Origin: Thalassotalea euphylliae
Lineage (GTDB): Bacteria; Pseudomonadota; Gammaproteobacteria; Enterobacterales; Alteromonadaceae
Direction of reading: 5' to 3'
Length of the DNA stretch: 64,000 nt
Assembly (NCBI RefSeq): GCF_003390395.1
Contig: NZ_QUOV01000001.1
Coordinates: 3,782,001-3,846,000 of the forward strand
This document shows positions 56,078 through 64,000 of this stretch, one piece after another. The notes under the pieces were generated by a model. That model was not told where the DNA came from. It ran no database searches and saw nothing but the letters and a program-made list of their open reading frames with translations. The position numbers were made by a program, and so were the translations under genes. Within the stretch, counting starts at the first letter, position 1, and every line of letters starts with the position of its first letter.

Positions 56078-56368
56078 TCAATCAACTGTGGTTTTTGAGC
56101 TTACTTTTTGGTGGTAACGGTACTTTAAAACCAGACTGACAATGAGCAGTTGCAAAACCGCGGTAACGAGTAAACCAATAATTGATTGAAGTTCGCCGTA
56201 TTTCTCTGTGTAAATATAAAGAGAAGCATTACCGAGTGAAAAAGCACTCCAAGCGAGGATAGACACTCCATCTGCTGTTTTGTTTTTAACGAGGTAATGC
56301 AGTTGTGCGAGTGTTGCAACGGGAAACACAATAGCAGGTATAAAACCGATCAGCTCAATTAAGCTCAC
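56078..56368 (-). CDS. SemiSWEET/PQ-loop-like three-helix membrane protein
   Basis: 96 residues with three predicted membrane helices. The pattern GFIPAIVFPVATLAQLHYLV, then KTADGVSILAWSAFSLG and a last helix LLVTAVLQLLIVSLVL, follows SemiSWEET sugar transporters, where P-Q and K-T/S-x-x-V-S mark the first repeat. The Pro is kept (FPVATLAQ) but the Gln is shifted. Semi-SWEETs work as homodimers. Call is by pattern; substrate unknown. It converges on the cvfB-like gene with a 29-bp gap. Confidence 0.6.
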   Translation of the reverse strand: MSLIELIGFIPAIVFPVATLAQLHYLVKNKTADGVSILAWSAFSLGNASLYIYTEKYGELQSIIGLLVTAVLQLLIVSLVLKYRYHQKVSSKTTVD

Positions 56369-56415
56369 TCTTCATCCTTGAATTTCTTTATCTGTTTACT
56401 TAGCGCTATGGCAAA

Positions 56416-57342
56416 TTAAGCCTCAGCTAACCCTGCTAAAACGTTTAGGCTGGGGGCGAAAAAGGCAACACCGGTCTGTGCTTCCGTGTATTTAAGCATA
56501 TGGTCAAAGTGCCCTTCGCCATCCCCTTGGATCATGCTTTTCAACATCAAGGTAAATGGCTCAGGTGAATGGCAGTACGACGTAAAGAATAAGCCTTGTA
56601 CTTTCATATCACCATAAGGCATGCTTTGGCGCAGTATTTCAATACTCTTGCCGTCAGCGTCTTTTAAGTTAGTTCGCTTGGTGTGCGCCGTCAGTGGTTT
56701 ATCTGCTGAAGCATATTCGACATTGTCGAGCTTAGTACGACCAAATACGTCTTCCTGCGCTTTTTCTTTGAGCATATTCCACAATTTCATATTGTGGCGA
56801 TAACGCTGAATATGCAGATAACTGCCGCCTGCAAAATCTGGATCGGCCTCTTCTTTGACCAGTGCGACTTCGCGGCGGTGCAAGCCTTGCGGGTTTTCGG
56901 TGCCATCAACAAAGCCGGTGAGGTCTCGACCATCTAAGTAACGAAATGCACGCGTTTGTTCGATTAGCTCAACTTTATCTTCAAGCAGTTCGACCACTTT
57001 GGTGCTGACAATGTGATTAACATCAGCACGGTCGCTACGAATTTCAATATAAATATCGCCAGAAGTTGCCGGCGCAATGCGATCATCCGCTTGCAGCGTT
57101 GGAAATGGTGCTAATAGCTTAGGGCGCCCTTGCGGCACTAATTCATCCCAGTAGTTGGCACCAATGGCAACGACACCATTGAGGTTTGCTTCTGAAAATC
57201 GATCCGCGTAATGGTCCAACATGGCGGGAATACGTGACAATGCTTGGCGAATAAACGCATTGCTGTCATCCATCGCATTAAAAATAAGATAAGTGCCATG
57301 TAAATTAGGTTCAGCACAAATACCAAATTGCTCTCTTGCCAT
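56416..57342 (-). CDS. DyP-type heme peroxidase
   Basis: 308 residues from the ATG at 57342 (MAREQFGICAEP); an upstream TTG at 57366 is less likely. The DyP hallmark GFVDGTENP (GxxDG) supplies the distal Asp. It continues AGGSYLHIQRYRHNMKLW and ends with LMLKSMIQGDGEGHFDHMLK, as in YfeX/TyrA-type (class P) enzymes. It has no Tat or Sec signal, so it is cytoplasmic, as for YfeX. DyP peroxidases oxidise dyes and porphyrins with H2O2. Single gene. Confidence 0.92.
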   Translation of the reverse strand: MAREQFGICAEPNLHGTYLIFNAMDDSNAFIRQALSRIPAMLDHYADRFSEANLNGVVAIGANYWDELVPQGRPKLLAPFPTLQADDRIAPATSGDIYIEIRSDRADVNHIVSTKVVELLEDKVELIEQTRAFRYLDGRDLTGFVDGTENPQGLHRREVALVKEEADPDFAGGSYLHIQRYRHNMKLWNMLKEKAQEDVFGRTKLDNVEYASADKPLTAHTKRTNLKDADGKSIEILRQSMPYGDMKVQGLFFTSYCHSPEPFTLMLKSMIQGDGEGHFDHMLKYTEAQTGVAFFAPSLNVLAGLAEA

Positions 57343-57436
57343 AATCCGCTTTCTACTTCCGTTCAATCGTATTGATTAATTCTACACAAAAATGAGTGAA
57401 ATAAACTATTTAGTGTTGATTCAGCGTTTACATCAT

Positions 57437-57462
57437 AAAAAAAGCAGCCATAAGGCTGCTTC
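57437..57462 (-). terminator. Terminator of glnK-amtB
   Basis: AAGCAGCC-ATAA-GGCTGCTT with an A-run to the left, 27 bases past the amtB stop on the minus strand. Confidence 0.88.
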
Positions 57463-57488
57463 TTGATTTTAGGTTAATTTAACCTTGA

Positions 57489-58757
57489 TTAGTTGCGAGT
57501 AAACTCAGGGTAAGCTTCTAAGCCACAATCAGACTTATCAACACCTTCGTACTCTTCTTCTTCGCTTACACGGATACCCATAGTGACTTTCAACGCAAAC
57601 CATACGATGAAGCTAGTCACGAATACCCAACCGAAGATAGTCGCGGCACCGATTAACTGACCAGAGAAAGTAGCACCTGTGTTAGTTAATGGCACGATTA
57701 GTAGACCGAATAAACCAACAACACCGTGTACTGAGATAGCACCTACTGGATCATCAATGCGTAACTTGTCTAAACCGATGATTGAGAATACTACGATGAT
57801 ACCACCAGCAGCACCGAATAAGGTTGCTAATAATGGTGTTGGCGTAGAAGGCTCAGCAGTAATTGCTACTAGACCTGCTAATGCACCGTTCAATGCCATG
57901 GTCAAATCTGCTTTCTTGAATAAGATTTTCGCTAAGATTAACGCTGCTACTGCACCACCCGCTGCTGCTGCGTTGGTATTAAGGAAAACCATAGCAACTG
58001 AATGTGCGTTACCGATATCACCTAATTTAAGTACTGAACCGCCGTTGAAGCCGAACCAACCCATCCATAAGATGAAAGTACCTAATGTCGCAAGAGGTAA
58101 GTTAGCACCAGGAATTGCGTTAACTTTACCGTCAGCAGTGTATTTACCTTTACGTGCACCTAGCAGTAATACACCAGCAAGTGCTGCTGCCGCACCAGCC
58201 ATGTGAACGATACCTGAGCCCGCAAAATCAGAGAAACCTAAGTCACCCAGTGTGTACAAGCCAAATACTGCGTTGCCACCCCAAGTCCAGCTACCTTCCA
58301 TTGGGTAGATGAAACCTGTAAGTACAACAGCAAATGCTAGGAAAGCCCAAAGCTTCATACGCTCTGCAACGGCACCTGAAACAATCGACATTGCTGTTGC
58401 TACGAATACTACTTGGAAGAAGAAGTCAGATGCTGTTGAGTAAATAGCACCGCCAGTGAAACCGTCATCACGCGCTGCAAAATCTTTTAATACAGCATCG
58501 GCATCAATAGCTTCGATACCTGATAAAAATGCACCTGCTGAACCGTACATAATGTTGTAACCAATCACTAAGTACATGATGCAAGAAATAGAATATAAGG
58601 CTACGTTCTTTGTTAAGATTTCAGTCGTGTTCTTAGAACGAACTAAGCCCGCTTCTAGCATAGAGAAGCCGGCTGCCATCCACATAACCAATGCACCACA
58701 AACTAAGAAATAGAATGTGTCCATTGCATATTGAAGGTGAAAAATATTTTGTTCCAT
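57489..58757 (-). CDS. amtB: Ammonium transporter AmtB
   Basis: 422 residues with eleven membrane helices. Signature segments are present: FSMLEAGLVRSKN near the N-terminus, DFAGSGIVHMAGAAAALAG with the first pore His, and ISVHGVVGLFGLL with the second pore His. It has no cleaved signal peptide, unlike E. coli AmtB. AmtB conducts ammonium/ammonia and is gated by the PII protein encoded 9 bp upstream. The pair is behind a nitrogen-regulated sigma-54 promoter. Confidence 0.95.
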   Translation of the reverse strand: MEQNIFHLQYAMDTFYFLVCGALVMWMAAGFSMLEAGLVRSKNTTEILTKNVALYSISCIMYLVIGYNIMYGSAGAFLSGIEAIDADAVLKDFAARDDGFTGGAIYSTASDFFFQVVFVATAMSIVSGAVAERMKLWAFLAFAVVLTGFIYPMEGSWTWGGNAVFGLYTLGDLGFSDFAGSGIVHMAGAAAALAGVLLLGARKGKYTADGKVNAIPGANLPLATLGTFILWMGWFGFNGGSVLKLGDIGNAHSVAMVFLNTNAAAAGGAVAALILAKILFKKADLTMALNGALAGLVAITAEPSTPTPLLATLFGAAGGIIVVFSIIGLDKLRIDDPVGAISVHGVVGLFGLLIVPLTNTGATFSGQLIGAATIFGWVFVTSFIVWFALKVTMGIRVSEEEEYEGVDKSDCGLEAYPEFTRN

Positions 58758-58766
58758 GATTATCCC

Positions 58767-59162
<396 letters not shown>

Positions 59163-59219
59163 TTATTTATATACAAAACAATAAGTTAAACATTTCAAAG
59201 TGATAACTCGAATTATTAA

Positions 59220-59236
59220 TGCACTACGGTGGTGCA
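59220..59236 (-). promoter_or_regulatory. NtrC-binding site 1
   Basis: TGCACT-ACGGT-GGTGCA fits the NtrC consensus TGCACY-N5-GGTGCA exactly. Centre about 98 bp upstream of the predicted glnK start. Confidence 0.8.
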
Positions 59237-59280
59237 CCCCAGGCAAGGCAATGACCTGAAAACGTGCACAAAGATTGAGC

Positions 59281-59297
59281 AGCACTACTTTGGTACA
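59281..59297 (-). promoter_or_regulatory. NtrC-binding site 2 (weaker)
   Basis: AGCACT-ACTTT-GGTACA, two mismatches to the consensus, 61 bp beyond site 1 (about six helical turns), the spacing expected for cooperating NtrC dimers. Confidence 0.55.
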
Positions 59298-59354
59298 TTT
59301 TCGAACCTAAACGACATTGGTATTCACGAATGAGTTTGATAAATTGGTGGAAGC

Positions 59355-59370
59355 TATACCAATTGGTATA
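59355..59370. repeat. 16-bp perfect palindrome
   Basis: TATACCAATTGGTATA lies 54 bp before the channel ATG. It may be an operator or one copy of a dispersed palindromic element. Confidence 0.5.
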
Positions 59371-59423
59371 AGCAAACTTATCTATAACAAGTGATTACTA
59401 CTCATACTGATGTAAGCATACTT

Positions 59424-60119
59424 ATGAAAGCACATATCAAAAAAATGACACACCATGATAATTTCATGTACCTCACGTTTGCTTTAACCTTGTTACTGCT
59501 AAGTACGGCTATTGCCCAACAGTTTTTTGATGATTCAATTCAGCGGTTTGTGCAGTCAACAACCGTCGTGACATTGTTGCTGGCGGTTTGGGGGGTTAAA
59601 AGTGAGCATGTATTGCTGACAAAAGCGGCAATATTTCCCAGTGCTATCATCCTCACTTCAATGATTGGCAACTATACCAACGCATTTGGGATTGAGTTTA
59701 CCCATCTGATCTTAATGCTGTTTTTCTTTATTTTTACCGCTTTTCAAACCTTAAAGCAGGTCATTTTTTCGGGAAAAATCGATGGTAATAAAATACTTGG
59801 GTCTATTTGTTTGTACCTGCTGCTTGGCTTGATTTGGGCACTATTGTATACCTTAGCGCAACTTTATTTTGGCAATGCCTTTAGTGGTTTAGGCGAGAGC
59901 CAAGCTTGGTATATTCTGTTTCCTGATTTTATCTATTTTTCATTTGTCACCCTAACAACTTTAGGGTTTGGTGATATTAGCCCAACGTTACCATTAACCA
60001 GATTCCTAGTGTATTTTCAGGCAATTTCAGGACAATTTTACTTAGCGATTATTATCGCTAGCTTAGTAGGGGCAAGAATGTCGAGTATGACGCAGGAAGG
60101 CGATCAGCATAACCGCTAA
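59424..60119 (+). CDS. Potassium-channel-like membrane protein
   Basis: 231 residues from the ATG at 59424 (a GTG at 59391 would add 11). Several hydrophobic helices precede a classic pore: a Trp-containing outer helix, the loop SFVTLTTLGFGDISPTLPLT, then a final helix FYLAIIIASLVGARM. The selectivity filter is TLGFGD rather than TVGYGD, a known tolerated variant. No RCK domain follows, so ligand gating is not obvious. Function as K+ channel is inferred from the pore motif. Divergent from glnK. Confidence 0.82.
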   Translation: MKAHIKKMTHHDNFMYLTFALTLLLLSTAIAQQFFDDSIQRFVQSTTVVTLLLAVWGVKSEHVLLTKAAIFPSAIILTSMIGNYTNAFGIEFTHLILMLFFFIFTAFQTLKQVIFSGKIDGNKILGSICLYLLLGLIWALLYTLAQLYFGNAFSGLGESQAWYILFPDFIYFSFVTLTTLGFGDISPTLPLTRFLVYFQAISGQFYLAIIIASLVGARMSSMTQEGDQHNR

Positions 60120-60190
60120 GTTTATAGCTAAACATACAGCTAGACTTTTTAGTTTTTACCGCACAGCTATAACAGCGACGAATAGAGCGG

Positions 60191-61036
60191 CTAATAAATC
60201 ATTAACGAGCTAGGCTTAAGTACCGACAGTACCGCTAGGCGCTCTAAATCACAGTAGTTAACCGCAGCTCTAACCAACTCTTTATCCACAGTAAACGCTT
60301 CTAACTGCTCTGCAGCAATGAATTTATCAAGCGACTCTTTGGGGAAGTGGCTGTTATGCCACATCAAGCGTTTGGCTAGATAGAGTAGCTTGGTTTCATC
60401 ACTGGCATGGCTTAAGTCGTCATTATCTTGCTCACGCACTGGCTCGATAAGCGAATAAGGTAGCTGCCAAATTTTCAACAGCTCTGCGGTACACTCACCA
60501 AACGTAAAGCCCAAGGTTTGCTGTTGCAGTTGCCATGGCATACTTTCAGCGCTATCAGGCTGGCAGGCAGCTAATTGCTCAGGCATAAATTGTTTAACCA
60601 CTAACTCGCCAAGGTTATGCAGTAAACCAAGAATAAACAAACGCTCTGCATTAGGCACTCTAAGCGATTCACCTAAGTATTTGATCAACAAGGCGCAGTC
60701 AACCGAGCACTCCCAGTAGTTTTCTAAATACTTAGCATCTGCATCAATCTTTTTGAACGCGTCAGTGGTGAAATAGGCAATGACCAAGTTATAGACTTCA
60801 GTAATACCAAGCACAAGCACGGCTTTAGAGATGGTGTCTATTTTACCGGGATAGTTAAAGAAAGAGCTGTTGGCAAGTTTGAGCACGGTCGCAGCAAGTG
60901 CAGGGTCAATTAAAATGACTTCAGCAATATCGTCAATTGTTGATGTTTCGTCGTCAATTAATTCTTTAATGCGTAGAAACGAGTCAGATAAGACAAAAAT
61001 TTCATTCGCTTTTTCCGCGTATTCGACAGCTTTCAT
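60191..61036 (-). CDS. HDOD-domain signalling protein
   Basis: 281 residues from the ATG at 61036, which has GGGA nine bases upstream; alternatives at 61045 and 61051 exist. The HDOD domain (about 10-205) shows VILIDPALAATVLKLANSSFF, in part, KAVLVLGITEVYNLVIAYF and LFILGLLHNLGELVV. HDOD proteins are degenerate HD phosphohydrolases used in signalling and stress. No output domain is fused; only a helical tail of about 70 residues follows. Partner unknown. Confidence 0.88.
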   Translation of the reverse strand: MKAVEYAEKANEIFVLSDSFLRIKELIDDETSTIDDIAEVILIDPALAATVLKLANSSFFNYPGKIDTISKAVLVLGITEVYNLVIAYFTTDAFKKIDADAKYLENYWECSVDCALLIKYLGESLRVPNAERLFILGLLHNLGELVVKQFMPEQLAACQPDSAESMPWQLQQQTLGFTFGECTAELLKIWQLPYSLIEPVREQDNDDLSHASDETKLLYLAKRLMWHNSHFPKESLDKFIAAEQLEAFTVDKELVRAAVNYCDLERLAVLSVLKPSSLMIY

Positions 61037-61280
61037 GTAGTGCATTCCCAAACTTTGTCATCGTGAGTGATACCCAGCTAGGCGAGCCGAAAAATCCCTA
61101 TTGTTCAAGCAAATACCAACGCTTGAGCTACTTGCTTGAATCCTCGGGTATTTTGTTGAAAGTATAGTATTTTTAAACAAAAAATAAACGATTAAAGCGT
61201 AATTAATTGTAGCCCGAGCAGCAATACTCCCATCATGCTCGCCTTTAATTAGAGCCACCAATAGTGCTTAGATGGTTAGC

Positions 61281-62120
61281 CTATTCGGCATATTGCGCAC
61301 TGATGTGGTACGAGCCAAATTTACGAATATTGATCACACCAGAGTCAAAAATCAGGTACTGGCCCTTAATGCCTAATAAGGTACCGGAAACTATTGGTTG
61401 TTTATCAAAGTTAAATGAACTAATTTTCGTCAAGTATTGCGCTACCGGAAAATGAAGGTCAACAACTGGTTCATCAAGTTGCTCAACAGCATCAACGCCG
61501 AACTTCAAGCGAATATCATCTAAGCGCTCACTGATTTGAGGAATAAGTTCAGCCGCTTTTTCTTTTAAATCCATGTCGTCGGCATTGCCTTTGAGCATTG
61601 CTCGCCAGTTGGTTTTATCCGCAATAAATTCCGCCAATGCGGTTTCCACTAGGCCTGATTGCAAACGCGTACTCACTTTAAAAATAGGTAACGCTTGCGT
61701 CGCCCCTTGATCAATCCAGCGGGTCGGAATTTGTGTATGGCGAGTAATGCCAACTTTCAAACCAGAGGTGTTAGCAAGGTAAACATAATGCGGGATCATG
61801 CAATGTGATTCACCCCACTCAGGCTCGCGGCAAGTGCCTTGCTCAAAGTGGCAGGTCTCAGGCTTCATAATACACATATCGCACTGTGCTAACTTTTGCA
61901 TACACGGGTAACAAAAGCCTTGTGAGTAACTTTTTTTGGTTTTGCGATCACAGTGGCAACAGCGAATTTCTTGATGATAAATCAGTGTGAGTTCTTTACC
62001 GATGAGTGGGTTTAATTCAATTTTTTGCTCACCAATGGGTAGTTGATAGCTAATTTGACCGTCAGCGCCAAGCTGTGCCGTCATTTTCCGCAGCGCGCCG
62101 ATCTCTGTAGTTATTGTCAT
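61281..62120 (-). CDS. DUF2797 protein with zinc-finger-like and GIY-YIG-like segments
   Basis: 279 residues. A beta-rich N-terminus is followed by a cysteine-rich patch (about 53-96) with CCHCDRKTK, GFCYPC, CDMCIM and CHFEQGTC, suited to binding zinc. Then HYVYLANTSGLKVGITRHTQ resembles the GIY...YIG strands of GIY-YIG nucleases, and RWIDQGA plus the Glu in LVETALAEFI could be the Arg and Glu of that fold. The family is otherwise uncharacterised. It lies 9 bp downstream of arfB on the same strand. Confidence 0.85.
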   Translation of the reverse strand: MTITTEIGALRKMTAQLGADGQISYQLPIGEQKIELNPLIGKELTLIYHQEIRCCHCDRKTKKSYSQGFCYPCMQKLAQCDMCIMKPETCHFEQGTCREPEWGESHCMIPHYVYLANTSGLKVGITRHTQIPTRWIDQGATQALPIFKVSTRLQSGLVETALAEFIADKTNWRAMLKGNADDMDLKEKAAELIPQISERLDDIRLKFGVDAVEQLDEPVVDLHFPVAQYLTKISSFNFDKQPIVSGTLLGIKGQYLIFDSGVINIRKFGSYHISAQYAE

Positions 62121-62129
62121 ATTGCCCTC

Positions 62130-62552
62130 TTAAAGAATGACCTTTTTTCGTTGTTGTTTAACTTGCTTACGATTACTTTTACTTTCCAAGCGTTTTCTAA
62201 CCGAAGCTTTCGTTGGTTTAGTGGCACGGCGTACTTTCTGCACTTTATTGGCCTGCTGTATTATCACCACCAATTTTTCAATGGCGACTTGCTTATTAAA
62301 CTCTTGACTGCGCGACCCTTGCGATTTGATCACAATCACACCATCACTGGTAATGCGATGATCGGATTGTTTTAGCAAATTCTCTTTTGTTTTTTCCGGC
62401 AAGCGAGAATCGCGTATATCAAAGCGCAAATGAATCGCCGTTGCGACCTTATTGACATGTTGCCCACCAGCACCTTGCGCTCTTATCGCACTAAAACTGA
62501 TATCATCTAGCAACAGATGACAAAATCGGTCAATTTGAATACTATTTTGCAA
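62130..62552 (-). CDS. arfB: Alternative ribosome-rescue factor ArfB
   Basis: 140 residues, the length of E. coli YaeJ/ArfB. The GGQ peptidyl-hydrolysis motif is at 29-31 (GAGGQHVNKVATAI). The C-terminal tail is highly basic (KRLESKSNRKQVKQQRKKV) and inserts into the empty mRNA channel. ArfB frees ribosomes stalled on non-stop mRNA independently of tmRNA. It probably forms a unit with the DUF2797 gene. Confidence 0.93.
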   Translation of the reverse strand: MQNSIQIDRFCHLLLDDISFSAIRAQGAGGQHVNKVATAIHLRFDIRDSRLPEKTKENLLKQSDHRITSDGVIVIKSQGSRSQEFNKQVAIEKLVVIIQQANKVQKVRRATKPTKASVRKRLESKSNRKQVKQQRKKVIL

Positions 62553-62601
62553 CTTAACTCCATTTGCACTCTAGGTGCTTAAGTAATGAGAGGAAATAAT
62601 A

Positions 62602-62877
62602 ATGTCACAGCCGTGGTATGTGTATTTGCTGCGATGTGCAGACAACAGTTTGTATTGTGGCGTTACCACAGATCTTAACAGGCGTGTTATTGAGCACAAT
62701 CAATCGCCAACCCGTGGCGCCAAGTATACACGGGTACGCCGACCAGTTGAACTTGTCTATAGCGAAACTCACGCCAGTAAATCCCTTGCCTGCCAGCGCG
62801 AATACGCCATTAAACAACTGAGCAAAAGCAAGAAGGAAGTCTTAGTCAAAGATCAGCAAAAAAACACCCTCGTTTAG
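62602..62877 (+). CDS. Small GIY-YIG nuclease-family protein (YhbQ-like)
   Basis: 91 residues, a single GIY-YIG domain: WYVYLLRCADNSLYCGVTTD gives the two motif strands, with Arg in LNRRVIEHN and the Glu in CQREYAIKQL in the catalytic positions. Stand-alone proteins of this kind (E. coli YhbQ, UPF0213) have weak nuclease activity linked to DNA repair, but the role is unclear. Divergent from arfB with a 49-bp gap. Confidence 0.93.
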   Translation: MSQPWYVYLLRCADNSLYCGVTTDLNRRVIEHNQSPTRGAKYTRVRRPVELVYSETHASKSLACQREYAIKQLSKSKKEVLVKDQQKNTLV

Positions 62878-62931
62878 CCTACACATGTACGCTAAGCCCT
62901 TATTTTTACTGGTCTGCTTTGTTATTGTCGC

Positions 62932-62961
62932 TTAGCTTTATCCGTGTTAGCTTGATAGAAT
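62932..62961 (+). promoter_or_regulatory. Possible sigma-70 promoter of the DUF3581 gene
   Basis: TTAGCT, 18 bases, TAGAAT, then a GCGCGCC discriminator, about 33 bases before the ATG at 62995. Confidence 0.4.
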
Positions 62962-62994
62962 GCGCGCCGTTAAAGAGTGTTAAATGGTCAATTT

Positions 62995-63708
62995 ATGTTC
63001 GTAAATCAGTATTATAATCAATCACAAGAAAGCATATCTTTTACTCGTCAGCAGGCGAGTGATTTTGCCAAGCAAATTGCTGACGACTTTAATCCACTAC
63101 ACGATATTGACGCCAAGCGCTTTTGCGTTCCGGGTGATTTATTGTTTGCGGTAACGCTGGCCAAAGCTGGCCTCGCAACGCAGATGCGCTTTAACTTTTC
63201 AGGTATGGTGACCGATGGTATTGAGCTGATGATGCCAACCAAGTTGGTGGCAAGTAGTGAAGTCACTGATGCCAACGGCAAACAGTATTTAACCATTGAA
63301 ACAGATGGCGAAACCACTGAAAACCCAGCACTGATTGAAGCGTTAATTCGCGCCTATGTTGGTTTTTCGGGGCACACTTTCCCACATATATTGTGCGATT
63401 TAATGTCGAAAAATGACGTAATGATCAACCCTGCTCGCCCAATGATCATGTATGAAAGCATGAGTATCGAAATGCTAGACTTGAGCGCAACAAACGTTAG
63501 ATTAGAACTAGCCTCATCAACGTTATCAATTGAAGGTAAACGCGGCAATGCCGTACTAGCTTTTAATCTGTTTAATGGCGACACCTTGATTGGCAGTGGT
63601 GAAAAACACATGGTACTGAGCGGTTTACGCCCATACTGCGCTGACACCATTAATCAAATTAGTGAAGATTATTTAACGATGAAAGCTAACTATCATCAAG
63701 CGGCATAA
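62995..63708 (+). CDS. DUF3581 family protein
   Basis: 237 residues from the ATG at 62995 (MFVNQYYNQSQESISFTRQQ); an upstream GTG at 62977 in frame is less likely. The segment FTRQQASDFAKQIADDFNPLHD resembles the start of a MaoC-type hotdog hydratase (D-x-NP-x-H), followed by FCVPGDLLFAVTLAKAGL. The gene is conserved in marine gammaproteobacteria under DUF3581. A hotdog-fold dehydratase-like role is inferred; no function is established. Confidence 0.85.
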   Translation: MFVNQYYNQSQESISFTRQQASDFAKQIADDFNPLHDIDAKRFCVPGDLLFAVTLAKAGLATQMRFNFSGMVTDGIELMMPTKLVASSEVTDANGKQYLTIETDGETTENPALIEALIRAYVGFSGHTFPHILCDLMSKNDVMINPARPMIMYESMSIEMLDLSATNVRLELASSTLSIEGKRGNAVLAFNLFNGDTLIGSGEKHMVLSGLRPYCADTINQISEDYLTMKANYHQAA

Positions 63709-63752
63709 TCATCACCAGAATAGTCTCCTAGCACTCAACAGCCAGTAATTGG

Positions 63753-63992
63753 CTAATTGGAACGGCGTTTAAGGCTTACAACGAGATTATCCATTTGCTC
63801 AGCGCCTTTTCGCATCAATCGTTGGCATTTCTTCAGCCATTGTTTTGCCCACGGATACTCTAGGCTTAACAACGCCAGACCTGCTGGTAAAAACAAAATG
63901 GCAGGCCCTGGCACAATGACAAACATCACGCCAATAAAAACTAATAAGCCACCAATCACAGTGATCATTGTCTTTTTCGCTGTGTGCTTCAT
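63753..63992 (-). CDS. PGPGW-type small membrane protein
   Basis: 79 residues with two hydrophobic helices (about 9-28 and 31-45) joined by VPGPAILFLPAGLALLSLE, the PGPGW-family signature with Ala in place of the second Gly, followed by YPWAKQWLKK and a basic amphipathic tail. Small inner-membrane protein, function unknown. It is convergent with the DUF3581 gene, 44 bp away. Its start lies eight bases from the window end and its promoter is outside. Confidence 0.8.
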   Translation of the reverse strand: MKHTAKKTMITVIGGLLVFIGVMFVIVPGPAILFLPAGLALLSLEYPWAKQWLKKCQRLMRKGAEQMDNLVVSLKRRSN

Positions 63993-64000
63993 TTAAGTTC

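Noticed and set aside
57679..58206. 175-codon plus-strand open frame within amtB
   Set aside because: Antisense shadow of the ammonium transporter; composition rich in Pro, Ala and Asn with no family resemblance.

Overview
The window looks like chromosomal DNA of a marine gammaproteobacterium of the order Alteromonadales, most likely Colwelliaceae (Thalassotalea- or Colwellia-like). This is inferred from the gene order rapA-rluA, djlA, lptD-surA-pdxA-rsmA-apaG-apaH, from protein flavour, and from AT-rich intergenic spacers. I could not run a database search. Almost all of the window is intact core-type genes. I saw no tRNA, rRNA, CRISPR array, insertion sequence or prophage.

Layout. 1-7.2 kb: the 3' end of rapA, then rluA, a DUF3530 protein with a striking methionine pentapeptide repeat, a SYLF lipid-binding protein, djlA and the cell-wall recycling pair amgK-murU. 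7.2-14 kb: the outer-membrane biogenesis and housekeeping operon lptD-surA-pdxA-rsmA-apaG-apaH. 14-21.8 kb: a chemoreceptor, an RraA-like protein, folA, a MipA/OmpV porin-like protein, obgE, rpmA-rplU and ispB. 21.9-27 kb: a PAS-AAA-Fis sigma-54 activator, then ccoG behind a textbook -24/-12 promoter with twin upstream palindromes, a TlpA-like thioredoxin and a di-heme cytochrome c peroxidase. 27-32 kb: an RND efflux operon with a NemR-like operator, and erpA. 32-41 kb: a membrane coiled-coil protein, a ClC channel or exchanger with hemJ, pyrB, hemL, the PBP1b gene mrcB and a CNNM-type transporter. 41-47.4 kb: a GAF-GAF-GGDEF-EAL protein, a Cys-rich lipoprotein, a 2OG-Fe(II) oxygenase, and a three-gene unit encoding a degenerate ECF-sigma-like protein, a single-pass membrane protein and a periplasmic PDZ protein. 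47.5-52 kb: a second RND operon behind a 12-bp inverted repeat. 52-64 kb: TerB, a putative outer-membrane barrel, a glycosidase, a CvfB-like protein, a SemiSWEET-like protein, a DyP peroxidase, glnK-amtB with a sigma-54/NtrC control region, a potassium channel, HDOD, DUF2797, ArfB, GIY-YIG, DUF3581 and PGPGW proteins.

How the parts work together. Several loci concern the envelope: LPS export (lptD, surA), peptidoglycan synthesis and recycling (mrcB, amgK, murU) and efflux. Others concern tetrapyrrole, iron and respiration functions: hemL, hemJ, erpA, ccoG, the cytochrome c peroxidase and the DyP peroxidase. Regulatory logic is unusually readable. Two sigma-54 promoters are visible (ccoG and glnK-amtB), one beside its probable activator gene and one with NtrC boxes, and both RND operons have dyad operators.

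Best candidates for something undescribed: (1) the PAS-type sigma-54 activator/ccoG module, (2) the sigma-like/membrane/PDZ operon at 45.4-47.4 kb, and (3) the periplasmic Met-x4 repeat protein at 2.7 kb.
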